Source: Streptomonospora salina
Lineage (GTDB): Bacteria > Actinomycetota > Actinomycetes > Streptosporangiales > Streptosporangiaceae
DNA length: 64,000 nt
NCBI RefSeq assembly: GCF_014204715.1
Contig: NZ_JACHLY010000001.1
Span: 2,746,001 to 2,810,000 of the forward strand
Reading direction: 5' to 3'
Position numbers and translations under genes: made by a program. The notes below the pieces were generated by a model that saw only the letters and a program-made list of their open reading frames with translations, ran no database searches and was not told where the DNA came from. This document shows, piece by piece, positions 1 through 8,418 of this stretch; positions within the stretch are counted from its first letter, which is position 1; the number at the start of each line of letters is the position of its first letter.

Positions 1-1
1 G

Positions 2-1993
2 GCCCAGGAGGAAGGGGAGGGCCTGTTCGCGGAGCTCGGGCGAGAGCTCGTCGGCTTCGGGCGTGAGCTGGTCGGCGAGCTCGTACCTGGCGGAGGCAGG
101 GGCGATACCGCCCAGCCCGCAGCCCGGGATCGCGGCGCCGACCGGCCGACGCAGACGAAGTTCGACACGGCCGAACCCGCCTTCGAGGTCCAACTGCTCC
201 TACGCGCCGAATCCGAGATCCCCGGGCGCGCTGAAGCGCACCTGCACCAGCTGCAGGCGGCCTTCGACGCCTGGCGGGGCGACAACTACTGGCGTGCAGC
301 CGGACTCAACCTCGGCTTCGCGCACATCGGAGCGGACTACTGGCCGTGGCGGCGCCGGTTCGAGCGTCGATGGACGACCGGGCTGTTCCGTCCGCGCAAA
401 CGCAACATCGTGACCGCCTCCGAGGTCAGTGGACTGCTCAAGCCCCCCACCAAGCACTGCGAATCGCTCAACGTACGCCGATCCGGGGGCGTCGTGCCCC
501 GGCTGCCACGGGAGCTGCCGGTCTACAACGGACAGCGCGACGTGCTGCCGATCGGCTACGCCACCGGTCCCGACGCTGTCGAACGGCTCTACGGGATGCC
601 CTTGGACGATCTGTTCTTCAGCTTCCGGATCGGCAAGAGCCGCTACGGAAAAACCGAGACGGCACTGGTCCAAGCGGTCAGCCTGGCCCTGGCGGGGCAT
701 GGAGTGTGGTTCCTCGACCCGCACGCCGACGGCTGGAAGCGCGCGGCTCCGCTACTCACCGACCCTGAGGTCCTGGCGCGGTTGTGGGAGATCGATCTGA
801 CCGTGCGCGGCGACGACGCGATGATCGCCGGATACAATCCCTTGTCGATGGCCGGTCTGACCACCGAGCACATCGAGGACAAGGTCGACTCCGTCGTCAC
901 CGCGGTCGCCTCCGCTCTGTCCTGGCCCGACCAGGCATCCCGCGCCCGCACGATCCTCACCAAGGCCGCCGAGACACTGTGCCATCTCGCGCTGAAACTG
1001 CCCCCCGAAGTGGCACCCACGCTCTTCCAGATCCCCACACTGCTGCACGACGAGGAGTGGCGACAGGCGGTCATCCAGCTCCTGCCGGCCCATGTCCGGA
1101 GTTATTGGTCCGAGGTCTACACCAAGTACCCGGCGGAGGCCGCGCCCGCAGTCAGCAACATCATCGACCGCCTGCGGTCGAGCCGCACCATGTCGGCCTT
1201 CCTCGGATCCAGCGCCACGACGTATGACGTGCGCACAGCCATGGACCTGGGAAAGGTGGTCTTCTTGTGCACGCCCGGCGGAGATATCGGCCGCCTGGCA
1301 TCCTGCTTCCTCACCTACGACCTGTTCCGCGCCGGCCGCTCGCGCATCGACGTGGCGCCGGAGGGGAGAACTCGCTTCGACGCCTTCGTCGACGAGGTAA
1401 CCGCGGTCGACAGCGCCTCCAAAGGCCATCTTGCAGCGATTCTGGAGCAACTCGGCAAGTACGGCGTCCGCCTGCACGCCATGACGCAGATGGCCCAGCG
1501 GCTGTCGACGTCCACCCGCGACGCCCTGCTGCAGAACCAGAGCCTGCTGTCGTCCACCGCCGGAGAGGTCGACGCGGTACGCGTCGTCACCCGGCAGTGG
1601 CAGCGCCACGTGCACCCCGACACCGTGGTCGACCTCCCCCGTTACCACCACATCGTCTCCGCCACGGTCGCCGGCGAGACGACCACCCCCTTCCGGGTGC
1701 GCGGAGCGACCGTCGACCTCTTCGCCGGGCAGCACCAGCCCGACCGGCTGCACCTGCAGCGCAAGGCGATCGACGCCAACCTCGGGCGTCAGCGGATCGG
1801 CGACGCGCTCACACAGCTCGAAAGCCTCGACGCCCGAATCCTCGCCGCCGTCACCTCCGAGCGTCGCTCGGCCGGACCGGCCCCGGGTCTCGGTTCGGAA
1901 CCGGACGAGCCTGTCGCGGATGGTGGCCGCGGGAGCGGGCGGATCACGGAGATGCACGAGGGCGCCGATGCGGACCGCTCCAGCACCGGTTGA
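2..1993 (+). CDS. TraG/VirD4-like type IV coupling ATPase, 5' end cut by the window edge
   Basis: The reading frame is open from base 2 with no in-frame stop, so the GTG near 410 is internal and the gene starts outside the window. The visible part is about 663 residues. It carries a Walker A motif GKSRYGKT at 632-655 and a Walker B stretch FDAFVDE near 1376-1396. The N-terminal part (FDTAEPAFEVQLLLRAES, then a GDNYW segment) resembles the region before the P-loop in actinobacterial conjugative ATPases of the TraG/VirD4/TrwB group, which pump DNA or protein substrates into the mating channel at the membrane. Family assignment rests on motifs and on the conjugation-type neighbours. A second, decayed copy of the first ~80 bases lies near 39.3 kb. 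The C-terminal 60 residues are low-complexity. Confidence 0.75.
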   Translation, partial: AQEEGEGLFAELGRELVGFGRELVGELVPGGGRGDTAQPAARDRGADRPTQTKFDTAEPAFEVQLLLRAESEIPGRAEAHLHQLQAAFDAWRGDNYWRAAGLNLGFAHIGADYWPWRRRFERRWTTGLFRPRKRNIVTASEVSGLLKPPTKHCESLNVRRSGGVVPRLPRELPVYNGQRDVLPIGYATGPDAVERLYGMPLDDLFFSFRIGKSRYGKTETALVQAVSLALAGHGVWFLDPHADGWKRAAPLLTDPEVLARLWEIDLTVRGDDAMIAGYNPLSMAGLTTEHIEDKVDSVVTAVASALSWPDQASRARTILTKAAETLCHLALKLPPEVAPTLFQIPTLLHDEEWRQAVIQLLPAHVRSYWSEVYTKYPAEAAPAVSNIIDRLRSSRTMSAFLGSSATTYDVRTAMDLGKVVFLCTPGGDIGRLASCFLTYDLFRAGRSRIDVAPEGRTRFDAFVDEVTAVDSASKGHLAAILEQLGKYGVRLHAMTQMAQRLSTSTRDALLQNQSLLSSTAGEVDAVRVVTRQWQRHVHPDTVVDLPRYHHIVSATVAGETTTPFRVRGATVDLFAGQHQPDRLHLQRKAIDANLGRQRIGDALTQLESLDARILAAVTSERRSAGPAPGLGSEPDEPVADGGRGSGRITEMHEGADADRSSTG

Positions 1994-2046
1994 CTCCGTC
2001 GACCCGATCGCCACTCGTCCGCTCCTGGAACAGGGAAGGAACGTCC

Positions 2047-2970
2047 GTGCTGAGCCCCTCCGCAGCCCACATCCTGCACCTCCTGCACCACCATCGCCTG
2101 CTGACTACCGCGCAGGTCCACACGATGGCGACTCCCAACGCGACGACCTCGCGCTTCGCCCTGCGCATGCTGCACACCCTGCGCGAGGAAGCACTGGTGG
2201 AATCTGTCGGTCGCCGCGGCACACGTACGCCGGCCTTGTGGTTCGCTACCCCCGACGGGGCCTACGTCGTCGAGGCGGGCCTTACCGTTCCAGGTCGGCC
2301 CTATCGGATGGACGCACGGAAGGCCACCGGACCGCTCATGCCGCACACCCTCGCCGTCGTCGACACCGGCCTGGCCTTCCTGCGCCATGCGCGGCAGCGC
2401 GGCGACGAGTTCGATGTGTGCGACTGGTCGCCCGAGATCGCCCACCGCTACCGCAGCGGAGGCGGATTCGACGACAGCCACGTCATCGCCGACGCCCTGC
2501 TCAACTACCTGCTGGTGGAGGGCCGGCGCCGGGCGCAGATGCAGTTCTTCATCGAAGTGGACCGGGCGACGATGTCGTTGCCCCGACTTGCGGCCAAGCT
2601 GGTCAACTACGCCCGCTACTACGACTACGTGCCGGAGTCGCCTCCCGCTCCGGGCGGACGCCGCATCGGACGGCGACAGCCCGCCTGGAAGTCCCGCTAC
2701 AACCGGTTCCCCCGATTGCTGGTCGTGTTCACGGGAGCCAACCCGACACGGTTGGAGAACCGGATGCTGGATCTGGCCGCCCGCCTGCAAGAAGCGCCCT
2801 ACCTGGCCGCTGAGCGTGCCCAGTTCCAAGTGGGAGGGGTGCTGTTGGATCAACTGGTCGAGCACGGCCCTACCGCGCCGATCTTCCGGTCGCTGCTCGC
2901 CCCGCAGGAAGGACTGGCCGACTTCACGCTGCGGACCGTCGCCACCGCGAATCAGTCTGGGACGATATAG
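2047..2970 (+). CDS. Replication-relaxation family protein
   Basis: A 307-residue protein starting at GTG 2047, preceded by GGAAGGAA at a good distance; longer in-frame readings upstream overlap the coupling ATPase and are ignored. The N-terminal part (ILHLLHHHRLLTTAQVHTMA, then TSRFALRMLHTLREEALVE) looks like a winged helix. The middle keeps the conserved pattern PHTLAVVDTGLAFLRHAR and the acidic VIADALLNYLLVEG...FFIEVDRATMS typical of the replication-relaxation family found on actinobacterial plasmids and ICEs. Members sit beside TraG-like ATPases and are thought to act on plasmid DNA, perhaps as relaxase-like or accessory factors. The role here is inferred from family and position, 53 nt after the ATPase gene. 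Confidence 0.7.
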   Translation: MLSPSAAHILHLLHHHRLLTTAQVHTMATPNATTSRFALRMLHTLREEALVESVGRRGTRTPALWFATPDGAYVVEAGLTVPGRPYRMDARKATGPLMPHTLAVVDTGLAFLRHARQRGDEFDVCDWSPEIAHRYRSGGGFDDSHVIADALLNYLLVEGRRRAQMQFFIEVDRATMSLPRLAAKLVNYARYYDYVPESPPAPGGRRIGRRQPAWKSRYNRFPRLLVVFTGANPTRLENRMLDLAARLQEAPYLAAERAQFQVGGVLLDQLVEHGPTAPIFRSLLAPQEGLADFTLRTVATANQSGTI

Positions 2971-3027
2971 CTACTAAACGTCACTACTGCGGCTCGCGTA
3001 CCCGGCATGAATACACCCTTCTGCAGT

Positions 3028-3042
3028 GCGACCACTGGTCGC
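3028..3042. promoter_or_regulatory. 15-bp perfect palindrome upstream of the parB-like gene
   Basis: GCGACCA-C-TGGTCGC is a perfect inverted repeat in the intergenic space between the replication-relaxation and ParB-like genes. It could be an operator or a parS-type centromere for the adjacent ParB-like protein. No second copy was noticed. Confidence 0.4.
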
Positions 3043-3093
3043 GGGGACCGTTCTTCTCAGCCCGGGAACTAGACGCGCCGCACTCGTCTCATC

Positions 3094-3124
3094 GGGCCCC
3101 TGACCCTCGTTGGTTCAGGGGCTC
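3094..3124 (+). terminator. Stem-loop terminator candidate
   Basis: GCCCCTGA at 3096-3103 pairs with TCAGGGGC at 3115-3122. The hairpin sits between the upstream conjugation genes and the ParB-like gene. No T-run follows, as is usual in high-GC actinobacteria. Confidence 0.5.
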
Positions 3125-3222
3125 TCGTCCGTACACGGGCCCTGTCAGAGTGGTGCGGTCCAGACGGCACGACGCGCCCCACCCTCGTCACAGCACGCCC
3201 CGAGCCGCGGCTTTCTTCGGGT

Positions 3223-4488
3223 ATGACGCAATCAGAAGACGAGGGGCTGGCCGCGCTATTGCAGTCTCCCCGCCTGCGGCAGCGGCGGTTCGACACCATC
3301 CCGCTGCGTGGGCCCGGGGCCGCCTCCACCGACGTCCAAGGCCGTCAGCCCGGCGACTCCACCACTCCCACCGAGCTGTCGGACCTCATCAGCTCGATCG
3401 GCACCGTCGGTGTGCTGCAACCTGTCCTCGCCGAGGAGATCCAGCAGAACGACAGTGCCCCTCCTCGGTTGCTGCTGGTCACTGGTGAGCGGCGCTTGCG
3501 CGCGTGCCGGTGGGGAGCTTCCCACCTGCCCGACAATCCGCATTTCGCGTCGCTGCCCGCCATCGTCTGTCCCGGGCCGCTCAGCACCGAAGAGCGGCGC
3601 ACGTGGCAGATCGTGGAGAACCTCGCCCGCGAGCCCCTGCGTCCGGGGGAACAGGCAGCCGCGCTCCTGCTGCACCGCTGCGCCATCCTGACCGGCAAGC
3701 TCCTCCGATCCGGAAAGCCCATCCCTCCAGACGCCGCAGCGATCGAGGATCCTGTCGAGCGCTGGGAAGCACTGGAGCGCATCCGCGCCGGCGACCCGGC
3801 GTGTGCGGCACCGTGGCCGGAGGTGCTGCGCCGACTCGGCCTGCAACTGTCCGAGCGCAAGGCCCGCCAGCTCGTCTCGGCATTCCGCGCCCTGCCGCGC
3901 CACGTCTCCGAAGAGATGGATGAGGCGCAGGTCCGCCTGCACACCCGCATCCGGATGGGGCGGCTCATGGCAGGCCGGGCGGAGGCCGCCGAGGGCATCT
4001 GGGCCGCGGTGGCCGCACGCGGGCAGACGCGGCTCCTGCCGGCGGCGGTGCAGGCCGCCATCGACGATCCCGACTCCTCCGCCGATGAGGCGTTGCAGCA
4101 CGCCGAGCAGCAGCGGGACGAGGCCGACGCCGCCCGTGCCGAGGCCTTGTCCAAGGACGATTCCGGGCTCGCCCCCGAAGTAGCCGATGCGCTGCACTCT
4201 CCACAACCGGAGCCCCCGACCGATGAAAAAGAGCGTGGCTCCGAAGAGGCGAGCGACGACCACGGCGACGACGCTCCTCACTCCCCCGCCGCTAGAGAAA
4301 GCGACGAGGACGATCCTCCACAGGCCGAACGCCAGGAGGACTCGGCCGCGGCGCGCTGCCTGGCCGGGCTGCGGCACCTGGTGTCCGACCTCCGTGTCGG
4401 GCGGCGGCCCGACCGTTACACAGCCGGCTCCCTGCGCCTGCTCATCGACGAGATCCGCCCCCTGCTCGACACCGAGGGAACCGAATGA
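3223..4488 (+). CDS. ParB/RepB/Spo0J-type partition or regulatory protein
   Basis: A 421-residue protein. Residues ~45-95 contain the ParB N-terminal nuclease-like fold signature: ELSDLISSIGTVGVLQPVL followed by LLLVTGERRLRACR, matching the GERRxRA box that binds CTP in ParB proteins. A central helical part (about 180-260) would hold the DNA-binding region. The last third is acidic and low-complexity (PEPPTDEKERGSEEASDD). No ParA partner is visible, so it may act alone on a plasmid-like element, for instance in segregation or as a nuclease-like accessory factor. Its stop overlaps the next start by 4 nt (ATGA), so it is co-translated with the DUF4417 gene. The start is ATG 3223 with only a weak ribosome-binding site. 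Confidence 0.7.
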   Translation: MTQSEDEGLAALLQSPRLRQRRFDTIPLRGPGAASTDVQGRQPGDSTTPTELSDLISSIGTVGVLQPVLAEEIQQNDSAPPRLLLVTGERRLRACRWGASHLPDNPHFASLPAIVCPGPLSTEERRTWQIVENLAREPLRPGEQAAALLLHRCAILTGKLLRSGKPIPPDAAAIEDPVERWEALERIRAGDPACAAPWPEVLRRLGLQLSERKARQLVSAFRALPRHVSEEMDEAQVRLHTRIRMGRLMAGRAEAAEGIWAAVAARGQTRLLPAAVQAAIDDPDSSADEALQHAEQQRDEADAARAEALSKDDSGLAPEVADALHSPQPEPPTDEKERGSEEASDDHGDDAPHSPAARESDEDDPPQAERQEDSAAARCLAGLRHLVSDLRVGRRPDRYTAGSLRLLIDEIRPLLDTEGTE

Positions 4489-5609
4489 GCCCCACTGACC
4501 TGCCGATTCCCACTGTCGGAGTTCCCCGGCCGGGACGCGCATGCGACTGCACGAGGTGCGCCTTCTGGAGCGGCCCGGACGGCACCGGGGGTCCCGCCAC
4601 CGTCGAACCGCTGTGCTCCGGGTCGAACTCGGACTGCTCCTACTGCGGGTGCGCTCGCTCGGAAGCCGGCGCCCCGTCGGGGGCGTGCGGCACCTGCCCG
4701 GTGCGCTGCGGCTCTCGCGACAACATCGGCGACTGGATGGCCGACGTCGGCGGCACGCTGGCCTTCGACGACGTCGACATCGCCTGCGAACTCCCCCGCG
4801 GGCTGCCCAGCTACATTCCCCAGACCGACGGCACCGGCATCCCCGATCTGGACGACCACCTGGACTGGCCCGCCTACGCCGTCGGACTACGCCGCGTCTT
4901 CTCCCCGCGCACGTTCGAACTCTTTCCCCGCTGGCGCGACGCGTCGGCCCACGACCTCCTCGGCCTCAAGCCGGGCCAGCTCGCGGTGCTCAGCGGCTAC
5001 GGCGAAGACCCGCTGGTGGAAGCGTTCTGGACCCGCCGGCGCCGTGACGCCCTAGTTGAACGCATCGCCGCCCAAGGCTGGGACCTGGTGTTGGCCTGCA
5101 ACTACTCCGTCTACGGCAACTGGCCGCGGGCCGAGCACCTGATCAACATGCGCCGCTCACTCCTGCTGGCCCAGGAGTTCGCCGAAGCCGGAATCGCCGT
5201 CGTCCCCAACCTCTACTGGTTTCGCCTAGAGGACCTTCTGCGGTGGGGCGAGTGGATCGAGCAAGCCGAACCGCCGGCGATCGCGATCAACGCTCAGACC
5301 ATGCGCACCGCCGCCGACTGGGACAGCTGGCTGCTTCCCGGACTGCACTGGCTCGCCGCCACCATTCCCACGGACCTTCCGGTGTTCATGACCGGTTTGT
5401 CGCGGCCGGATCGCATCGGCGTCGCCACGGATCTGTTCGGCCCGCGCCTGGTCCTGCTCAACACCACTGCCCAGTCCTACGCCCTGCACGGCGAGGTCAT
5501 GGGGGCGCAGGGGCGGCGCCGGGTCCACGCCAAGACCGCTGACGCTTTCCGCTCCACCGTCGGCTACTACGCCTCCCTGCTCGTCTCCGGGAGTCTTCAT
5601 GACCGCTGA
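4485..5609 (+). CDS. DUF4417-domain protein with a cysteine-rich N-terminus
   Basis: A 374-residue protein. The region from about residue 165 (LAVLSGYGEDPLVEAFW, then LVLACNYSVYGNWP, LINMRRSLLLAQEFAEAGI and VVPNLYW) follows the DUF4417 pattern seen in phage, plasmid and ICE proteins of unknown function. Before it, residues 20-75 hold about ten cysteines, including CDCTRC, CSYCGC and CGTCPVRC, which suggests zinc or an iron-sulfur cluster. It overlaps the ParB-like gene by 4 nt and the next gene by 11 nt, so it is part of the same operon. A function in mobile-element maintenance is only inferred. Confidence 0.65.
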   Translation: MSPTDLPIPTVGVPRPGRACDCTRCAFWSGPDGTGGPATVEPLCSGSNSDCSYCGCARSEAGAPSGACGTCPVRCGSRDNIGDWMADVGGTLAFDDVDIACELPRGLPSYIPQTDGTGIPDLDDHLDWPAYAVGLRRVFSPRTFELFPRWRDASAHDLLGLKPGQLAVLSGYGEDPLVEAFWTRRRRDALVERIAAQGWDLVLACNYSVYGNWPRAEHLINMRRSLLLAQEFAEAGIAVVPNLYWFRLEDLLRWGEWIEQAEPPAIAINAQTMRTAADWDSWLLPGLHWLAATIPTDLPVFMTGLSRPDRIGVATDLFGPRLVLLNTTAQSYALHGEVMGAQGRRRVHAKTADAFRSTVGYYASLLVSGSLHDR

Positions 5610-5949
5610 TCCTCTGTCCTGCCGCCGCCTGTTCGTCATGCTCACCTGGTCACCGGAGGCGGGATCAGCAGTAGACCCGGTCGGCGTGCTCGCTGTCGAC
5701 CAGGGCGGTCCGGAAATGCTTCGCGCGGTGTCCTGGGTGCCGCTGACCTACGGCGCAGCCGCGGCCTGGCGCCGCCGCGTCCGCGACGCGCGGCTCACGG
5801 AAGAGGTGCTCCAAGCCTGGCTGGAAGCCGGCGGTGCCGAACAGCTCGCCGAGGTGCTTCAGTTCCCCTTCCCCGATGCATCGCTGACCGACTTCACAGA
5901 GGCGGCGATGGATCGCCTGCTGACGGGACAGATCTGGGAGGAGGAGTAG
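5599..5949 (+). CDS. Hypothetical protein of the mobile-element operon
   Basis: A 116-residue protein not recognised. It is compact and acidic at the C-terminus (LLTGQIWEEE), with no signal peptide, membrane segment or known motif. It overlaps the upstream DUF4417 gene by 11 nt and abuts the following gene, whose ribosome-binding site lies inside its last codons. The tight packing argues for co-translation and a shared role with the two large proteins that follow. It could be a chaperone or immunity factor for them, but this rests on position only. Confidence 0.5.
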   Translation: MTADPLSCRRLFVMLTWSPEAGSAVDPVGVLAVDQGGPEMLRAVSWVPLTYGAAAAWRRRVRDARLTEEVLQAWLEAGGAEQLAEVLQFPFPDASLTDFTEAAMDRLLTGQIWEEE

Positions 5950-8418
5950 TTGGGCTCGGGCGGCAAGACGACACACGCCACCTACGACACCGCCCCCACT
6001 GCGGGAGAGCTCGACGACTCTCTCGACCCGCTGACGGAACCGTCGGAAGCGGTGGACTACCCGCCCGAACTCCAGCAGCAGTTGGGTGCCCTCCAGTCGC
6101 TGTCCGAAGCGGGGATGTCCCCGGTGGGTGACACGACCACCACCTCGCCGCAGGACTGGCACGCCGACTTGGAGGCCGCAGCCGCGCAAGCGTCGGAGGG
6201 CGTGCAGGAATTGCCCGCCGCGCAGCAGCCGGCCGCCGCGGCCGAGGTCGACACGGCGGTCCACGCGGCCTTGGCGGCTCTAACACCGGAGCAACTCAAG
6301 GAACTGGCAAAGGAGCAGGGGTTCTCCCATCCCGAGCTCGTGGGCGCTTCCGGCGGCCAGCCGCACCCGCTTGCCGTATGGCTCTCTCCGACGACGCCGG
6401 AGATGACCAAGCTCCGTATCCAGACTAAGGCCGACGAGCGCTTCGCCGCGCTGTGCGCGGGCGAATCCGTGGCCGGGCTGACCTACGCCGATATCGAACC
6501 TCCCACACCGGCCGACGGCACGTGGACGGCAACCCCCGAGCAACTCAGCGAACTCGCCGCTCAGGTGCACAGCCACGTAGGCCAGGCCACGGCGTCCACC
6601 GGCCCCGCCGCGGCCGACGCGCTGGCCGCGGCAGTGGCCGCCGAGCAGCAGCTGGCTACGGCTTACTGCCCTGCTGCCGATGCGGCGCAGGTCCATGCGG
6701 CCCAAGCACCGGCGACCGCCGCCATCGACGAACTCGCCGAGAGCATGCCGTCGACGTCGCAGAGCTTCGGTCCCGTGCTGGAGCAGGCCAAGGCCGAAGG
6801 CCACCTCACGCCGGAGCAGTGGTCGGTCCTGTCGCAGCCCGAGAGCCTTCGACTGGCTCGGGCCGCGACCCCGGAGGCGGAGAAGACCGCGCTGAGGGCC
6901 ACCGCCGAGCAACGCCACGAACAGCTGGTTGCCCTCGAAAAGAGCGCTGACTGGCTCGCCGACCACGCCACCTCGGCGGACGGCGGCTGGCAGCTGCATG
7001 TTCCCGAGTCATTGTCCACGTCGCCTGATCCGGCGGCTTCGCCCGTGGTGGATCTCGCCAAGAGCGCGGAGCAGTACTTCGACGCCTACAACCAGGTGCA
7101 ACCGTGGGTGAGCAACGCGCCGGCGCAGTGGACTGAGGAAGGGGAACTGTCTGCGGAGGTGCCGGCCCCGAAGCCGGCGCCGCCTCCCTGGGGGATGACC
7201 ACCGCTTTCAACGAGTGGATCGCCCACCCCGGTGTGGACAATGCCGCGGTGAAGCAGGCGGCGGTCAGCCTCGGCATGCCGGAGCACGGCAGCAACGTCT
7301 ACGACGCCAAGAAGTGGATCGCCTCCCACTGGGATCCCATGCTCGACCAGGGGGCGATCGCGCAGCACATCGAGAAGAAAGCCGCAAAGCAGGCAGCGAA
7401 GAGCAGCAAATCGGCGGTTGATCCGCCGAAGGCAGAGGCTGCGGCGGCTGCGTCGCCGGGGTGGGCGACCCAGCACGGTCAGCTCGTGGCCGCGCTCAAA
7501 CAGCACGGGGGCGCGTGGGCCGACGTCCCCAAGCCTGTCGAACCGGCCGTTGTGGCGGGCCACGACTTCGGCGCAGGCGCCTCCGGCGGTGGGCTCGGCG
7601 GGGTGCATACGAAGTCGGTCCACACCGGCCCGGACGGCGGCAAGTGGATGTTCAAGCCGGACAAGTCCACCGGCGGTGCCCGTGCCGAAGCCGAAGCGGT
7701 GGTATCCCGGATCGCGGAGGCCGCCGGCGTTCCTTCGGTGCCCGCTTACAAGGCCGAGGTCTCCGGCAAGTCGGGAGTAGTCCAGCCGCTCGTGCCTTCC
7801 GCCACGCCGCTGTCGTCCGAACCCTCATCGTGGACCCAGAGCGATGTGGACTCCCTGGTCCGCTCGCACGTCCTGGCGTGGACGGTCGGCGACCACGACG
7901 CCAACCCCTCGAACGTCCTGCGGACGGCCTCAGGCGGACTGGTCGGCATCGATCGCGGCCAGGCGTTCAAGCACTACGGCGAGGACAAGCTGTCGCTCGA
8001 CTACCATCCCAACGCCGCATTCGGGACACCCCAAGCAGCCCACCACCAGGCGTACAAGGCGTTCAAGGGTGGCGATCTTGCTACAGGCGTGCAGGTCAAC
8101 CCTGCGGCCGCTCACCCCGTGATCGCGAAGCTGGAAAGCATCCCGGACAGCCAGTGGCGCGCAACACTGCACACCACCGCACATGAAGGGGCCAAGCATT
8201 CGGAGACCATCGCGTGGGGACCGACCATGCGCAAACGGGCTGCGGCCACGCACGGCATCAGCGAAAGCTCAGTGAGCCCCCAGCACATCGCCGAAGCCTT
8301 CCTCGATTACGCGTGTGAGCGCAAGAACTCCTTGCGCTCCGACTTCGCCGCCTTCTTCTCCAGTGAACTCGGACTCAACGGCCAGGCTCTCAAGCACGCC
8401 GGCGGGGAGGCCGGCTGA
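5950..8418 (+). CDS. Large polyvalent-type protein with C-terminal kinase-like domain
   Basis: An 822-residue protein starting at TTG 5950, directly after GAGGAGGAG. It opens with GSGGKTTHATYDTAPTA, a motif repeated at the start of the next protein. Residues 30-530 are alanine-rich and helical. The C-terminal 270 residues look like an atypical protein/lipid-kinase fold: a strand with K569 (MFKPDK), then GDHDANPSN at 647-655 as a catalytic loop, then GIDRG at 666-670 as the metal-binding DFG equivalent. This resembles HipA/PI-kinase-like effector kinases. Large multidomain proteins carrying such effectors on conjugative elements are known as polyvalent proteins, some thought to enter the recipient with the DNA. 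The kinase call is by motif and untested. It overlaps the next gene by 1 nt. Confidence 0.55.
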   Translation: MGSGGKTTHATYDTAPTAGELDDSLDPLTEPSEAVDYPPELQQQLGALQSLSEAGMSPVGDTTTTSPQDWHADLEAAAAQASEGVQELPAAQQPAAAAEVDTAVHAALAALTPEQLKELAKEQGFSHPELVGASGGQPHPLAVWLSPTTPEMTKLRIQTKADERFAALCAGESVAGLTYADIEPPTPADGTWTATPEQLSELAAQVHSHVGQATASTGPAAADALAAAVAAEQQLATAYCPAADAAQVHAAQAPATAAIDELAESMPSTSQSFGPVLEQAKAEGHLTPEQWSVLSQPESLRLARAATPEAEKTALRATAEQRHEQLVALEKSADWLADHATSADGGWQLHVPESLSTSPDPAASPVVDLAKSAEQYFDAYNQVQPWVSNAPAQWTEEGELSAEVPAPKPAPPPWGMTTAFNEWIAHPGVDNAAVKQAAVSLGMPEHGSNVYDAKKWIASHWDPMLDQGAIAQHIEKKAAKQAAKSSKSAVDPPKAEAAAAASPGWATQHGQLVAALKQHGGAWADVPKPVEPAVVAGHDFGAGASGGGLGGVHTKSVHTGPDGGKWMFKPDKSTGGARAEAEAVVSRIAEAAGVPSVPAYKAEVSGKSGVVQPLVPSATPLSSEPSSWTQSDVDSLVRSHVLAWTVGDHDANPSNVLRTASGGLVGIDRGQAFKHYGEDKLSLDYHPNAAFGTPQAAHHQAYKAFKGGDLATGVQVNPAAAHPVIAKLESIPDSQWRATLHTTAHEGAKHSETIAWGPTMRKRAAATHGISESSVSPQHIAEAFLDYACERKNSLRSDFAAFFSSELGLNGQALKHAGGEAG

